Shown here: piece after piece, positions 54,921-64,000 of the stretch | How the letters are laid out: every line of letters starts with the position of its first letter | Position numbering within the stretch: the stretch's first letter is position 1 | Assembly (NCBI RefSeq): GCF_034120055.1 | Contig: NZ_CP139368.1 | Span: forward strand, 1,550,001 to 1,614,000 | Origin: Microbacterium rhizosphaerae | GTDB lineage: Bacteria; Actinomycetota; Actinomycetes; Actinomycetales; Microbacteriaceae | Reading direction: 5' to 3' | DNA: 64,000 bases | Notes under the pieces: generated by a model | The model's database searches: none | What the model saw: only the letters and a program-made list of their open reading frames with translations | Told to the model about the DNA's origin: nothing | Translations under genes and position numbers: made by a program

Positions 54921-57602
54921 GTGGGGACCCGGAGGCGCCCGCTGGGGAGTGGCGCCGACTCGACGATGCGGATGCCGCGCACCTCTTTCGTGGGCCGCGC
55001 CTCCGAGGTGCGCCGGGTCGTGGAGCTGCTCGGCGTCACGCGGATCCTGACGCTCGTCGGGCCGGGCGGCATCGGAAAATCGCGGCTCGCCCTCGAAGCC
55101 ACCGGGGTCGTGCCGGCGGAGCGCGCGATCGCCGACATCGGCTCGCTCGACCGAGGCGCCCGCGTCGGCGTGCGCGTGGCGGAGCTGTACGGCGTCGGCG
55201 AGCCCGAGGACGGGTCGCCCATCGCGTACGCGGTCGCCGGAGCGCTGCGCGGAGAGGCGCTGCTCGTGCTCGACGGCTGCGAGCACGTCGTCGAGGACGT
55301 CGCATCCTTCGCCGATGCCCTGCTCGATCGCGCGCCGGGGCTGCGCATCCTCGCCACCAGCCAGCGGCCGCTCGGCCTTGCGGGCGAGGTGACGTGGGCT
55401 GTGCCGCCGATGACGGAAGAGGATGCGACGGCTCTGTTCGCCGCGCGCGCTGCGGCGGCCGACCCGGAGCGCTCCTTCGGGGACACCGAGGCGGCGGCGG
55501 TCGCGGATCTCTGTCGCGGCCTCGACGGCCTTCCACTCGCGATCGAGCTCGCCGCGGCCCGCACGCGCTCGCTGACGGTGGGCGAGATCGCCGCGGGGCT
55601 CGTCCGGCGGTTCGAGCTCCTGGGCAATGGGGTGCAGACGGGCGACAGCCGCCACGCCACGCTGCGCGCCTCGCTGGACTGGAGCTACGAACTGCTCTCG
55701 GACCGACTGCGCGTGATCCTGCAGCGCCTCAGCCTGTTCGTCTCGGGCTTCGACGCCGCCTCGGCCGCCGCCGTCGCGGAGGAATCGACGCTCGAGGACC
55801 TCGCAGCGCTCGTGGAGCGGTCGCTGGTCGCCTTCGACCCGCATGCACCCTCCGGGTGGTACCGGCTCTCCGACACCGCGCGCGCGTACGCGCTCGACAG
55901 GCTCGAGGCATCCGGCGACGCCGAAGAGGCCCGTGCGGGATTCGTGCGCTACTTCCGGGACCTCGTCGAGCATGGCGTCCCGCTCCTCGACGGCCCTGAG
56001 CAGGCGGTGTGGATGAATCGCCTGTTCGCCGATCAGGACAACATCACGGCCGCTCTGGCCTGGAGCAGGGCGGCGGGCGACGATGACTCCCTCGCGCGGA
56101 TCGCGGGTGCGATGGGGACCTTCTGGCTGGAATCGAGTCAGTGGTCGGAATGCCGGGTATGGCTCGAGACGGCCCTGGATGCGCCCGCGCTCGAGCCGCT
56201 CGTGCGCGCTCGGCTGCTCGAGGGCCTGTGCCATCTCGACACGTGGACGGGGAACTTCGATTCCGTCGTGGTGAGGGCGGGACAGCTGCTCGAGACGGCG
56301 GGCGCCGCGGGCGACAAGTGGTACATCGGTCGCGCGCTCGGCTATCGCGCCGCCGGCACCGCGCTGGCCGTGGGTGCAGAGGCCGCCCGCAACGATTTCA
56401 CCCGTGTCCGCCGGCTGAGCGTCGAGGGCGCCGACGCGTGGGGCTATGCGAACCTCGCGTGGGCCTTCTGCCTCGCCCGGATGTTCCAGACCGACCCCGA
56501 CGAGCCGCGGCGGCTCCTCGACGAGGCGATGATGCTGGCCCGCGAGGCGGGGGACGGGCGGACGGCGCGGCTGACCTCGGCCCTCGCCGCGCTTCTCGCG
56601 GTGGCGACCGGCCGGCTCGACGACGCCCACCGGCTGGGCTCACGGACGTACGAGGATGCGCGGCAGGCGGGCCATTGGTCGGCGGCCGTGCTGGCGGCCG
56701 GCGCTGACGCCTGGCAGCTCGTTCTGCGCGGATCACCCGAGGATGCGGCCGCGCTCGCGGTCGAGGCGATCGCCCTGGCCGACGCATCCAACGAGGATCC
56801 GCTGTTCCGCATGCTGGGCCTGACCGTGCTCGGCCTCGCCCGCGACGCCCTGCTCGAGATCGACGAGGCCGAGGATGCGCTCACGCGAGCGGTGGTCGTC
56901 GCCCGCGGCAGCCGGATGCGACGCTGGGTGGCGCTTCCCCTCGTGTTCCGCGGCGTCCTGTTCGACGACGAAGCCGCGCTCGCGGAGGCGACCGGCGTCG
57001 CGAAGGAGCACGACCTCACGTGGATCCACGCGTACGCCCTGCTCGCACGGGCGCGGCGGCTGCGCGGAGTCGACGACGCCGCTGCGGAGGGCTTCGCTCA
57101 GGACGCGCTGGGCCGCCATGTCGAAGCGGGCAACACGATCGGGGTGTGCGACGCGCTCGACGAAGTCGCCTTTCATCGCCGCCGGCGCGGCGCCGCGGAC
57201 GCCGCCCAGCGGCTTCGCAGTGCGGCGACTGCGGAGCGCGAACGCCTCGGAGTCGCGTCAGCCGAGTGGGTGCCGTACGAGCCCGACGCGGAACGGGGTG
57301 CGACGCGGGACGACACCGGGTTCGACGAGGTGGTCCGCTCCGCGCTGCGCACGCGCGCACCGCACGTGGCCGCCGTGCACGGCTGGGAGAGCCTCACGCC
57401 CGCCGAGCTGCAGGTCGCGCGGCTCATCGGCGCCCACCTCACGAACCCGCAGATCGCCGAGCGTCTGTACGTGTCACTGGCCACCGTGAAGACGCACCTC
57501 GGGCACATCTTCGCGAAGCTCGAGATCGGCACCAGGTCGGAGCTCGCCGTCCTCGTGCGCGCGCACGAGGGCGCACCGGAGGCGACGGACGCGCACAGCT
57601 GA
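54921..57602 (+). CDS. LAL-type LuxR-family regulator with NB-ARC-like ATPase domain
   Basis: 893 residues in three parts. First, an ATPase with Walker A GPGGIGKS (about 48-55), Walker B LLVLDGCEH and the GLPLAIELAAAR motif. Then about 400 residues of helical repeats (TPR-like). Last, a C-terminal LuxR HTH (LTPAELQVARLIGAHLTNPQ, then IAERLYVSLATVKTHL). Such proteins are ligand- or ATP-controlled activators. GTG at 54921 has GAGGAT ten bases upstream; the ATG at 54966 is an equally possible start. No receiver domain, so it is not a classic response regulator. Targets unknown. Confidence 0.85.
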   Translation: MGTRRRPLGSGADSTMRMPRTSFVGRASEVRRVVELLGVTRILTLVGPGGIGKSRLALEATGVVPAERAIADIGSLDRGARVGVRVAELYGVGEPEDGSPIAYAVAGALRGEALLVLDGCEHVVEDVASFADALLDRAPGLRILATSQRPLGLAGEVTWAVPPMTEEDATALFAARAAAADPERSFGDTEAAAVADLCRGLDGLPLAIELAAARTRSLTVGEIAAGLVRRFELLGNGVQTGDSRHATLRASLDWSYELLSDRLRVILQRLSLFVSGFDAASAAAVAEESTLEDLAALVERSLVAFDPHAPSGWYRLSDTARAYALDRLEASGDAEEARAGFVRYFRDLVEHGVPLLDGPEQAVWMNRLFADQDNITAALAWSRAAGDDDSLARIAGAMGTFWLESSQWSECRVWLETALDAPALEPLVRARLLEGLCHLDTWTGNFDSVVVRAGQLLETAGAAGDKWYIGRALGYRAAGTALAVGAEAARNDFTRVRRLSVEGADAWGYANLAWAFCLARMFQTDPDEPRRLLDEAMMLAREAGDGRTARLTSALAALLAVATGRLDDAHRLGSRTYEDARQAGHWSAAVLAAGADAWQLVLRGSPEDAAALAVEAIALADASNEDPLFRMLGLTVLGLARDALLEIDEAEDALTRAVVVARGSRMRRWVALPLVFRGVLFDDEAALAEATGVAKEHDLTWIHAYALLARARRLRGVDDAAAEGFAQDALGRHVEAGNTIGVCDALDEVAFHRRRRGAADAAQRLRSAATAERERLGVASAEWVPYEPDAERGATRDDTGFDEVVRSALRTRAPHVAAVHGWESLTPAELQVARLIGAHLTNPQIAERLYVSLATVKTHLGHIFAKLEIGTRSELAVLVRAHEGAPEATDAHS

Positions 57603-57651
57603 TGGCGACGCTCGCGCCTGGCGCTGAAATGACCGCGAAACCTCCAGGCGG

Positions 57652-57657
57652 TACGCT
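57652..57657 (+). promoter_or_regulatory. -10 hexamer of the GNAT gene (leaderless)
   Basis: TACGCT, six bases, then ATG at 57664. Confidence 0.5.
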
Positions 57658-57663
57658 CGGGCC

Positions 57664-58152
57664 ATGTCGGGCTTCGCGGTGCGGGACGCGACTCCACGGG
57701 ACGGCGCGTTCATCGCCGACATGCTCGTGGAAGCCGCGAACTGGAGAGGCCTGCCCTCGGTCACGCGGGCGGAGGTGCTCGCCGGGATGCAGCGGCGCTA
57801 CATCGCGGGCTGGCCGCGGCCGAGCGACGCCGGCTTCATCGCGACCGACGACATGGGATCGGCCATCGGCGCGGCGTGGTACCGCGTGCTGCCGCGCAGC
57901 GAGCCGGGTTTCGGGTTCGTCGCGACCGGGGTGCCCGAGCTCGTCATCGGCGTGCGTGCGCCATGGCGATCGCGCGGCGTCGGACGCGCGCTCCTGACGG
58001 CGCTCATCGCGGATGCGGGGCGCGCAGGGCATGCGCGGCTCGCGCTGAGCGTGGAGCGCGGCAATCACGCCGCGACGCTGTACCGCGACCTCGGCTTCCG
58101 CGAGGTCGACTCCTCGCCGGAGCGCGTGACGATGGTGCGCAGGCTGCGCTGA
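57664..58152 (+). CDS. GNAT-family N-acetyltransferase
   Basis: 162 residues with the acetyl-CoA-binding motif [21 protein letters not shown] (about 99-118), then the [20 protein letters not shown] segment typical of GNAT enzymes. Substrate (amine, peptide N-terminus or small molecule) cannot be read. A single-gene unit between the LAL regulator and ftsK. Confidence 0.87.
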   Translation: MSGFAVRDATPRDGAFIADMLVEAANWRGLPSVTRAEVLAGMQRRYIAGWPRPSDAGFIATDDMGSAIGAAWYRVLPRSEPGFGFVATGVPELVIGVRAPWRSRGVGRALLTALIADAGRAGHARLALSVERGNHAATLYRDLGFREVDSSPERVTMVRRLR

Positions 58153-58234
58153 GCATCCCTGGCTGCGCTCGCGTGGGCGGGCCGAGCATCCGTCGCCGTC
58201 CGCGTGGTTCCGGGGAAATGTCCGTCCACCGCCG

Positions 58235-58240
58235 TACGGT
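58235..58240 (+). promoter_or_regulatory. -10 hexamer of ftsK (leaderless)
   Basis: TACGGT, six bases, then ATG at 58247. Confidence 0.55.
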
Positions 58241-58246
58241 GGGGTA

Positions 58247-61006
58247 ATGCCAAGCCGCAGCAGCACGGGTGGGCGCAGCTCCACCGCGAGCGGTCGCGCC
58301 TCCGCGAAGGCGACGCCCGCCACGGCGACGTCGCGCGCCGCCAAGCCGAAGAGCGCCCCGGCGCAGAAGCCCGCTCCCGCGCCCAAGGGATATGTCGGCG
58401 AGCCGGCCAAGCCGCCCCTCATCGTCCGGATGTGGATGGGCCTCGCCCACGCCACCGGCGGACTCTTCCGCGCCTTCGGACCGGAGACCCTCGAGAAGGA
58501 GCAGCGTCGCGACGGCCTGCCCTTCCTCATCGTGCTGCTGGCGATCGCCGGTGGCGTCGTCGAGTGGTTCTTCATCGGCAACCCGACGGCGCAGCTGATC
58601 AGCGCCTATACCGCCGGCGGTCTCGTCGGCCGCGTCGCGTTCGTGCTCCCGGTGCTGCTGATCCTGCTCGCGGGCTGGCTGTTCCGGCATCCCGCGTCCG
58701 TCCACGACAACGGACGCATCGGCATCGGATTCGTGCTGTTCGTGCTCACGCTCGCCGGCTTCTGCCATGTGTACGGCGGGCGTCCCTCGCCGAAGCAGGG
58801 CCTGCCGTCGCTCAGCAGGGCCGGTGGCCTGTTCGGGTGGATGATCGGCGAGCCGCTCGCGATGTTCCTCACGCAGATCGGCGCGGGAGTCGTGCTGGCC
58901 CTGCTGTGCGCACTGTCGGTCCTGATCCTCACGAAGACGCCGCCGAACCGCATCGGCACGCGTCTCGGCGACCTCTACACCTGGATGTTCGACGCGGAGC
59001 GCGTCGAGAAGGTCCCGGCGCAGGGGCAGACGGATGCGCCTGCCGACGAGGATGCCGATCCCTCGATGCCGTGGTGGCGACGCAACAAGACGGGCCGGGA
59101 GAAGGATCCGGATGCCCAGGGCATCGGCTCGCAGGATCTCACGGAGCTGCTCGCACCGAGCCCGGACGCGCACCACGGCGGATTCGAGCAGGCGATCGCG
59201 CCCGTGGCTCCCGCGGTGCCTCCGGTGCCGCGGATGCCGGCCGACGCCCTGACCCAGGTGCTCGACGCCGCGGGGCTCGCCGGTGTGCGTCAAGCCGCCA
59301 AGGGCGGTAAGACCGACACGTCGATCCACGACGACGCTCCGGCCGGCGACGACGAGCTCCCCGGTCTCAGCGGGATCGGCGGCACGGGTGACCGGATGCC
59401 GCCAGCGGCGCCCTACCGGCTGCCGTCGGTCGCCGCGCTCTCCGAGGGCACGCCTCACAAGGCCCGCTCGGAGGCCAACGACGCCGTCGTGCGGGCGATC
59501 ACGAGCGTCTTCGACCAATTCGGCGTCGACGCCCGCGTCACCGGGTTCTCGCGCGGCCCGACCGTCACGCAGTACGAGATCGAGGTCGGGCACGGGGTGA
59601 AGGTGGAGCGCATCACGGCGCTGACCAACAACATCGCTTATGCCGTGGCATCCAACGAGGTCCGCATCCTCGCGCCGATCCCGGGCAAGAGCGCGATCGG
59701 CGTCGAGATCCCGAACGCCGATCGTGAGATCGTCACGCTCGGCGACGTGCTGCGCTCGCACAACGCGACCTCGTCCACGCATCCGATGACGATCGGCGTC
59801 GGCAAGGACGTCGGCGGCGGCTACGTCGTCGCGAACCTCGCGAAGATGCCCCACCTGCTGGTGGCCGGCTCCACCGGCTCGGGCAAGTCGAGCTTCGTGA
59901 ACTCGATGATCACGAGCCTCCTGATGCGCGCGAAGCCGTCCGAGGTGCGCATGGTGCTCATCGATCCGAAGCGCGTCGAGCTGACGTCCTACGCGGGTGT
60001 GCCGCACCTCATCACGCCCATCATCACGAACCCCAAGAAGGCCGCCGAGGCGCTGCAGTGGGTCGTGAAGGAGATGGATATGCGGTACGACGACCTGGCG
60101 TCGTTCGGGTTCCGGCACATCGACGACTTCAACCGCGCCGTGGTCAACGACGAGATCCAGCTGCCCGCCGGCAGCGAGCGCGTCCTCAAGCCGTACCCGT
60201 ACCTCCTCGTCGTCGTCGACGAGCTGGCCGACCTCATGATGGTCGCGCCGCGCGATGTCGAGGACTCGATCGTCCGTATCACGCAGCTGGCGCGAGCCAG
60301 CGGCATCCATCTCGTCCTCGCCACGCAGCGGCCGTCCGTCGACGTGGTGACCGGCCTCATCAAGGCCAACGTGCCGTCGCGGCTCGCGTTCGCCGTGACG
60401 AGCGTCACCGACTCGCGCGTCATCCTCGACCAGCCGGGCGCCGACCGCCTGATCGGCCAGGGCGACGGCCTGTTCCTGCCGATGGGCGCCTCGAAGGCGA
60501 TCCGCGTGCAGGGCGCGTGGGTGAGCGAGCAGGAGATCGAGAAGGTGGTCGCGCACGTCACCGGGCAGGCGCGCCCGGAGTACCGCTCGGACGTCCAGGC
60601 CGCCGCGGAGCGCAAGGAGGTCGACGCCGACATCGGGGACGACCTCGACCTGCTGCTGGCGGCCGCCGAGCTCGTCGTCTCGAGCCAGTTCGGGTCCACC
60701 TCGATGCTCCAGCGGAAGCTGCGGGTCGGCTTCGCCAAGGCGGGGCGTCTCATGGACCTGCTCGAGTCGCGCGAGATCGTCGGGCCGTCGGAGGGTTCGA
60801 AGGCGCGGGACGTCCTCGTCACGCCCGATCAGTTGCCGGGCGTGCTGGCGAGGCTGCGGGGAGAGGACGTGCCGGCCGAGGCCGAGACGGCGCCCGTCGT
60901 CGACGAGCGCTACGCGGACGATCCGGTCGAGAAGCAGTTCGAGGGGTATCCGATCCTCGACGAGGAGGGCGACGAGGATGCCTGGGGCCTGACCGGCCGG
61001 GACTGA
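58247..61006 (+). CDS. ftsK: DNA translocase FtsK
   Basis: 919 residues. Ser/Ala/Lys-rich N-terminus (about 1-60), four membrane helices (about 85-235), a linker, then the motor. Motor motifs: [15 protein letters not shown], Walker [10 protein letters not shown] (about 545) and Walker [14 protein letters not shown], with [17 protein letters not shown]. The C-terminal gamma winged-helix (about 800-870) reads KOPS-type sites. It moves chromosome ends through the septum at division and activates XerCD. pgsA follows after 118 bases. Confidence 0.97.
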   Translation: MPSRSSTGGRSSTASGRASAKATPATATSRAAKPKSAPAQKPAPAPKGYVGEPAKPPLIVRMWMGLAHATGGLFRAFGPETLEKEQRRDGLPFLIVLLAIAGGVVEWFFIGNPTAQLISAYTAGGLVGRVAFVLPVLLILLAGWLFRHPASVHDNGRIGIGFVLFVLTLAGFCHVYGGRPSPKQGLPSLSRAGGLFGWMIGEPLAMFLTQIGAGVVLALLCALSVLILTKTPPNRIGTRLGDLYTWMFDAERVEKVPAQGQTDAPADEDADPSMPWWRRNKTGREKDPDAQGIGSQDLTELLAPSPDAHHGGFEQAIAPVAPAVPPVPRMPADALTQVLDAAGLAGVRQAAKGGKTDTSIHDDAPAGDDELPGLSGIGGTGDRMPPAAPYRLPSVAALSEGTPHKARSEANDAVVRAITSVFDQFGVDARVTGFSRGPTVTQYEIEVGHGVKVERITALTNNIAYAVASNEVRILAPIPGKSAIGVEIPNADREIVTLGDVLRSHNATSSTHPMTIGVGKDVGGGYVVANLAKMPHLLVAGSTGSGKSSFVNSMITSLLMRAKPSEVRMVLIDPKRVELTSYAGVPHLITPIITNPKKAAEALQWVVKEMDMRYDDLASFGFRHIDDFNRAVVNDEIQLPAGSERVLKPYPYLLVVVDELADLMMVAPRDVEDSIVRITQLARASGIHLVLATQRPSVDVVTGLIKANVPSRLAFAVTSVTDSRVILDQPGADRLIGQGDGLFLPMGASKAIRVQGAWVSEQEIEKVVAHVTGQARPEYRSDVQAAAERKEVDADIGDDLDLLLAAAELVVSSQFGSTSMLQRKLRVGFAKAGRLMDLLESREIVGPSEGSKARDVLVTPDQLPGVLARLRGEDVPAEAETAPVVDERYADDPVEKQFEGYPILDEEGDEDAWGLTGRD

Positions 61007-61124
61007 CGTCGTCCTTCCGGGCGTCCCTGCGACCGGCCACACGGCCGTCCTGGGCACGCGCCCGCGGAGGCTCCGCCCGGCGCGCCAGCGGCGGGCGGGG
61101 TGCGGGTGGGGACGATACTGAAGC

Positions 61125-61691
61125 GTGGCCGTTCCCCGTCAGCTTCCCAACGCGATCACGATCGTGCGCATCCTGTGCGCACCGGTGTTCCTGTGGATGC
61201 TGCTCGCCGACGGCGGGGCGGACGGACCGCTGCGCTGGTGGGCCGCGGTGCTCTTCATCGCGGCGATCGCGACCGACGGCATCGACGGCTACATCGCCCG
61301 CCGGTACGAGATCGTCACGGATCTGGGCAAGATCCTCGACCCGATCGCCGACAAGGCCCTGACCGGCTGCGCGTTCGTCGGCCTGTCGATCCTCGGGGAG
61401 CTGCCCTGGTGGGTCACGATCGTCGTGCTCGTTCGCGAGATCGGCATCACGGTGTACCGCTTCATCGTGGTCGGCGACCACGTCCTCGCTGCGGCGTGGA
61501 TGGGCAAGCTCAAGACCCTCGCACAGGCGGTCGCGCTGTCGCTGGCCTTGCTGCCGCTCGCGGGGATCGTCGGGGACTGGATCATCTGGGTCAACATCGT
61601 CACGATGTGGATCGCCGTGATCCTCACGATCGCGAGCGGCATCGACTACATCGTCAGCGAGGTGCGCGGGAGGCGGGCGAAGGCGTCGTGA
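61125..61691 (+). CDS. pgsA: CDP-diacylglycerol-glycerol-3-phosphate 3-phosphatidyltransferase
   Basis: 188-residue polytopic enzyme of the CDP-alcohol phosphatidyltransferase family. The signature D-G-x2-A-R-x8-G-x3-D-x3-D is seen as DGIDGYIARRYEIVTDLGKILDP. It makes phosphatidylglycerol phosphate in the inner membrane. Start is GTG at 61125; GATACT five bases upstream is a variant -10. The stop overlaps the next GTG (GTGA), coupling it to cinA. Confidence 0.92.
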   Translation: MAVPRQLPNAITIVRILCAPVFLWMLLADGGADGPLRWWAAVLFIAAIATDGIDGYIARRYEIVTDLGKILDPIADKALTGCAFVGLSILGELPWWVTIVVLVREIGITVYRFIVVGDHVLAAAWMGKLKTLAQAVALSLALLPLAGIVGDWIIWVNIVTMWIAVILTIASGIDYIVSEVRGRRAKAS

Positions 61692-62176
61692 GCGACCTCG
61701 GCGACGCCGCCCTCACCGGCCTGGCGGAGGAGCTCCTGGCCGCGCTCGCGCGCCACGGCTGGACGATCGGGGTCGCGGAGTCGTTGACGGGGGGCCTGGT
61801 CACGGCATCCCTCGTGTCCGTTCCCGGAGCGTCCGCGCACGTCCGCGGCGGAGTGGTCTCCTACGCGACGGACCTCAAGCACTCGCTGCTCGGGGTGGAT
61901 GCCGAGCTGCTCGCCGTGCACGGCGCGGTGCACCCCGAGGTCGCGCGCCAGATGGCGGAGGGCGTGCGCCGGCAGACCGGGAGCGACGTCGGCGTCTCGA
62001 CGACAGGCATCGCCGGGCCGCTGTCGCCGGACGGCCAGCCCGTGGGAACGGTCCACATCGGCATCGCCACGCCCGATCGCACGACGGTCCACTCGTCGGT
62101 GCTGGAGGGGGATCGGGATGCGATCCGCCGCGGCACCGTCCGCGCGGCGCTGGAGGCGGCGGTCGCTTCGCTGTGA
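61688..62176 (+). CDS. cinA: CinA C-terminal-domain protein (nicotinamide-nucleotide amidase type)
   Basis: 162 residues: only the amidohydrolase domain, without the N-terminal MoaB-like part of full CinA. Motifs GVAESLTGGLVTASL, VSYATDLKHSLLGV and STTGIAGPLSPDGQPVGTV are family hallmarks. It deamidates NMN to NaMN (PncC activity). GTG at 61688 overlaps the pgsA stop. The stop codon falls inside a ClgR-like box. Confidence 0.9.
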   Translation: MSDLGDAALTGLAEELLAALARHGWTIGVAESLTGGLVTASLVSVPGASAHVRGGVVSYATDLKHSLLGVDAELLAVHGAVHPEVARQMAEGVRRQTGSDVGVSTTGIAGPLSPDGQPVGTVHIGIATPDRTTVHSSVLEGDRDAIRRGTVRAALEAAVASL

Positions 62177-62182
62177 GCGAAC
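62166..62182. promoter_or_regulatory. Candidate ClgR operator
   Basis: CTTCGC-TGTGA-GCGAAC differs by one base from the GTTCGC-N5-GCGAAC consensus remembered for actinobacterial ClgR. It lies across the cinA stop codon, 85 bases before the clgR -35, so it suits autoregulation. Confidence 0.55.
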
Positions 62183-62266
62183 GAGGGCGCCGGGGCGGAA
62201 TCCGGTGGCGACCCGCTCCGTTACACCGTCGTGATTCCCGCACATTCCCAGCCGCAGGGGATTAGA

Positions 62267-62294
62267 TTGACAGAGACGGGTGCTGTACTGTTAT
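62267..62294 (+). promoter_or_regulatory. Promoter of clgR
   Basis: TTGACA (-35, 62267-62272) followed after 16 bases by TGTTAT (62289-62294). It is the best consensus -35 in the window, giving a leader of about 35 bases with a GAAGGGGG ribosome site. Confidence 0.5.
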
Positions 62295-62335
62295 CCACCC
62301 AGACAGCGGAGAATTCACGGAGAAGGGGGCCCGCG

Positions 62336-62644
62336 ATGATCCTGGTTCGACAAGAGATCGGCGAAGTCCTCCGCGACCTCCGTCAGCAGAAGGGGCGCAC
62401 TCTGCGCCAGGTCGCCGGGCGTGCCAGCGTGGCCCTCGGCTACCTCAGCGAGGTCGAGCGGGGCCAGAAGGAGGCGTCGAGCGAGATCCTCGCATCCGTC
62501 GCCGAGGCTCTGGACGTTCCGATCTCGACGATCATGCGCGAGGTCGGCGATCGCATCTCCGTCCTCGAGGGTGTGCAGACGCTACCCGACACGGTGCCCG
62601 ACGAGCTGCTCGCGTCCGTCGAGCCCGAGCTCTCGCTGCGCTGA
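62336..62644 (+). CDS. clgR: XRE-family HTH regulator ClgR
   Basis: 102 residues, with a Cro/CI-type HTH at about 8-62 (IGEVLRDLRQQKGRTLRQVA, ASVALGYLSEVERGQKEAS, EILASVAEALDV). Location after pgsA and cinA and before DUF3046 and recA is the ClgR position in actinobacteria. There it activates clp protease and stress genes and is itself degraded by ClpP. The ATG at 62336 follows GAAGGGGG. The PspA-like gene that follows clgR in mycobacteria is absent. Confidence 0.88.
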   Translation: MILVRQEIGEVLRDLRQQKGRTLRQVAGRASVALGYLSEVERGQKEASSEILASVAEALDVPISTIMREVGDRISVLEGVQTLPDTVPDELLASVEPELSLR

Positions 62645-62687
62645 CCCCGCTGCGGCTCACGACCATCGAAGGACGGCGCCGGTAGGC

Positions 62688-62909
62688 ATGCGCAAGAGCG
62701 AGTTCGATCGCGCTGTCGAGGATGAGTTCGGCCCGCGCGGGGCCCCACTGCTGCGCGACCTGGTGCTCCCCTCGGTGGGCTATCGGACGGCGACGGAAGC
62801 GCTGGCCGCCGGCGTGTCGCCGCGCGACGTGTGGCTCGCACTGTGCGTCGAGGCGGACGTGCCGGAGTCGCGTCGTCACGGTGTCGGGACGCGCGAACCG
62901 CGCCGCTGA
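62688..62909 (+). CDS. DUF3046-domain protein
   Basis: 73 residues, matching DUF3046 along its length: MRKSEFDRAVEDEFG at the start, then LVLPSVGYRTATEALAAGV and PRDVWLALC...DVPESRRHG. Function unknown; the family is nearly always just before recA in actinobacteria. The start at 62688 gives the family N-terminus. A minor oddity is the short Arg-rich C-terminus after SRRHG. Confidence 0.85.
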   Translation: MRKSEFDRAVEDEFGPRGAPLLRDLVLPSVGYRTATEALAAGVSPRDVWLALCVEADVPESRRHGVGTREPRR

Positions 62910-62935
62910 TCCCGCGCTCGTCGACCGGCGTGTCG

Positions 62936-62951
62936 TCGAAGCTCTGTTCGA
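62936..62951. promoter_or_regulatory. LexA (SOS) box of recA
   Basis: TCGAAG-CTCT-GTTCGA, one base off the actinobacterial TCGAAC-N4-GTTCGA consensus. It overlaps the likely -35, with TAGTGT at 62960-62965 as -10. It lies about 200 bases before recA. Confidence 0.78.
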
Positions 62952-63148
62952 TGTGGGCGTAGTGTCGTCCCCAGGTGTTGTCGAGCACGCGTTTTCCACG
63001 TCACCGGAGGAACGACGGCAGGATGTCGGAGCCCTCTCGTAGCGTGAAGGCCGTCGGATGACACCCACGCCTTGTCGCAGCGTCCGTCCCACCGGGGTCG
63101 GAGCGCGACAGCCTACAGGCGACGGAACACGAGCTGAAGGAGCACGTC

Positions 63149-64000
63149 ATGCCCTCACCCGCTGACCGCGAGAAGGCCCTCGAATCGGCCCTCGCCCAGA
63201 TCGACCGCCAGTTCGGAAAGGGCTCGGTCATGCGACTGGGAAGCGACGAGCGCGCTCCCGTCGAGGTGATCCCGACCGGGTCGATCGCCCTCGACGTCGC
63301 CCTCGGAATCGGCGGACTCCCGCGCGGTCGCATCATCGAGATCTACGGCCCGGAGTCGTCGGGTAAGACGACCCTCACGCTGCACGCGATCGCGAACGTG
63401 CAGAACGCCGGCGGCATCGCGGCGTTCATCGACGCGGAGCACGCGCTCGACCCCGAGTACGCGCGGAAGCTCGGCGTCGACATCGACCAGCTGCTCGTCT
63501 CCCAGCCCGACACGGGTGAGCAGGCGCTCGAGATCGCCGACATGCTCATCCGGTCCGGCGCGATCGACCTCGTCGTCATCGACTCCGTCGCCGCACTCGT
63601 TCCCAAGGCCGAGATCGAGGGCGAGATGGGCGACTCTCACGTCGGTCTCCAGGCTCGCCTCATGTCCCAGGCGCTCCGCAAGCTGACCGGTGGACTGAAC
63701 CAGACCAAGACGACGGCGATCTTCATCAACCAGCTGCGCGAGAAGATCGGCGTGTTCTTCGGCTCGCCCGAGACCACCGCGGGCGGCAAGGCGCTCAAGT
63801 TCTACGCGTCGGTGCGACTGGACATCCGCCGCATCGAGACCCTGAAGGACGGCGCCGACGCGGTCGGCAACCGGACTCGCGTGAAGGTCGTCAAGAACAA
63901 GATGGCGCCGCCGTTCAAGCAGGCGGAGTTCGACATCCTGTACGGCACCGGCATCTCCCGCGAGGGCAGCCTCATCGACTACGGCGTGGATCAGGGCATC
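63149..64000 (+). CDS. recA: Recombinase RecA, C-terminus cut by window edge
   Basis: 284 codons visible. It shows the Walker A GPESSGKT (about 68-75), [20 protein letters not shown] (Walker B and loop L1), and the L2 region [20 protein letters not shown]. It binds single-stranded DNA, promotes strand exchange and stimulates LexA self-cleavage. ATG at 63149 follows GAAGGAG with six bases of spacing. About 60 C-terminal residues lie beyond base 64000. No intein is seen in the visible part. Confidence 0.98.
   Translation, partial: MPSPADREKALESALAQIDRQFGKGSVMRLGSDERAPVEVIPTGSIALDVALGIGGLPRGRIIEIYGPESSGKTTLTLHAIANVQNAGGIAAFIDAEHALDPEYARKLGVDIDQLLVSQPDTGEQALEIADMLIRSGAIDLVVIDSVAALVPKAEIEGEMGDSHVGLQARLMSQALRKLTGGLNQTKTTAIFINQLREKIGVFFGSPETTAGGKALKFYASVRLDIRRIETLKDGADAVGNRTRVKVVKNKMAPPFKQAEFDILYGTGISREGSLIDYGVDQGI

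Noticed and set aside
51269..55660. Minus-strand open frame of 1463 codons spanning three genes
   Set aside because: Crosses the Pr6Pr gene, part of the giant membrane protein gene and antisense to the LAL gene in the wrong frame; no coherent domains.

Overview
The window reads as a contiguous stretch of a high-GC actinobacterial chromosome. It most resembles Microbacteriaceae (Microbacterium or a close relative); this is inference from gene content and order, not a database match. Supporting signs are the ftsK-pgsA-cinA-clgR-DUF3046-recA gene order, an epsilon ATP synthase subunit of only 86 residues, a SCO7613-type giant membrane protein, frequent GTG starts, and many leaderless-type promoters with a TANNNT hexamer 5-10 nt before the start codon. 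No rRNA, tRNA, CRISPR array, insertion sequence or prophage was seen, and there is no gene-free stretch longer than about 300 bases.

Layout. (1) 1-4330: 3'-truncated cysK (-), then prmC, tsaC, wecA and an AtpI-like membrane gene (+). (2) 4488-11274: a complete F1Fo ATP synthase operon, atpB-E-F-H-A-G-D-C, closed by a strong terminator. (3) 11345-18327: yaaA; an APC permease and a succinate-semialdehyde-type dehydrogenase (-); a secreted S53 peptidase (+); a cache-domain protein with a GntR/FadR regulator (-). This looks like an amino acid or GABA-type catabolic locus with a peptidase gene inside it. (4) 18387-23298: a large secreted S8 protease divergent from a TrmB/LuxR-type regulator. (5) 23406-27186: a tight three-gene operon (class III CoA-transferase, glutaryl-CoA-dehydrogenase-like enzyme, NADP-type semialdehyde dehydrogenase) that could take a C5 semialdehyde to crotonyl-CoA. 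(6) 27194-34781: two small membrane proteins, an aldo/keto reductase, a TetR-controlled heterodimeric ABC exporter and a PP2C phosphatase. (7) 34842-43395: an EccC-like double-ATPase protein, alanine dehydrogenase with asparaginase, OsmC, an acyltransferase, a tandem-FKBP lipoprotein and dxr. (8) 43423-49309: a MurE-type ligase, the site-2 protease RseP/Rip1, dapA and RNase J. (9) 49357-58152: an apparent insert of less conserved genes (giant membrane protein, Pr6Pr protein, LAL-type LuxR regulator, GNAT). (10) 58247-64000: ftsK, pgsA, cinA, clgR, a DUF3046 gene and 3'-truncated recA.

Together these form a core of energy, envelope and DNA-maintenance genes with accessory catabolic, protease, transport and regulatory modules between them. 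Starts were chosen from Shine-Dalgarno sites, family alignment recalled from memory, and -10 spacing. Residue numbers are hand counts and may be off by one or two. All functional assignments come from motifs and family knowledge without any search.
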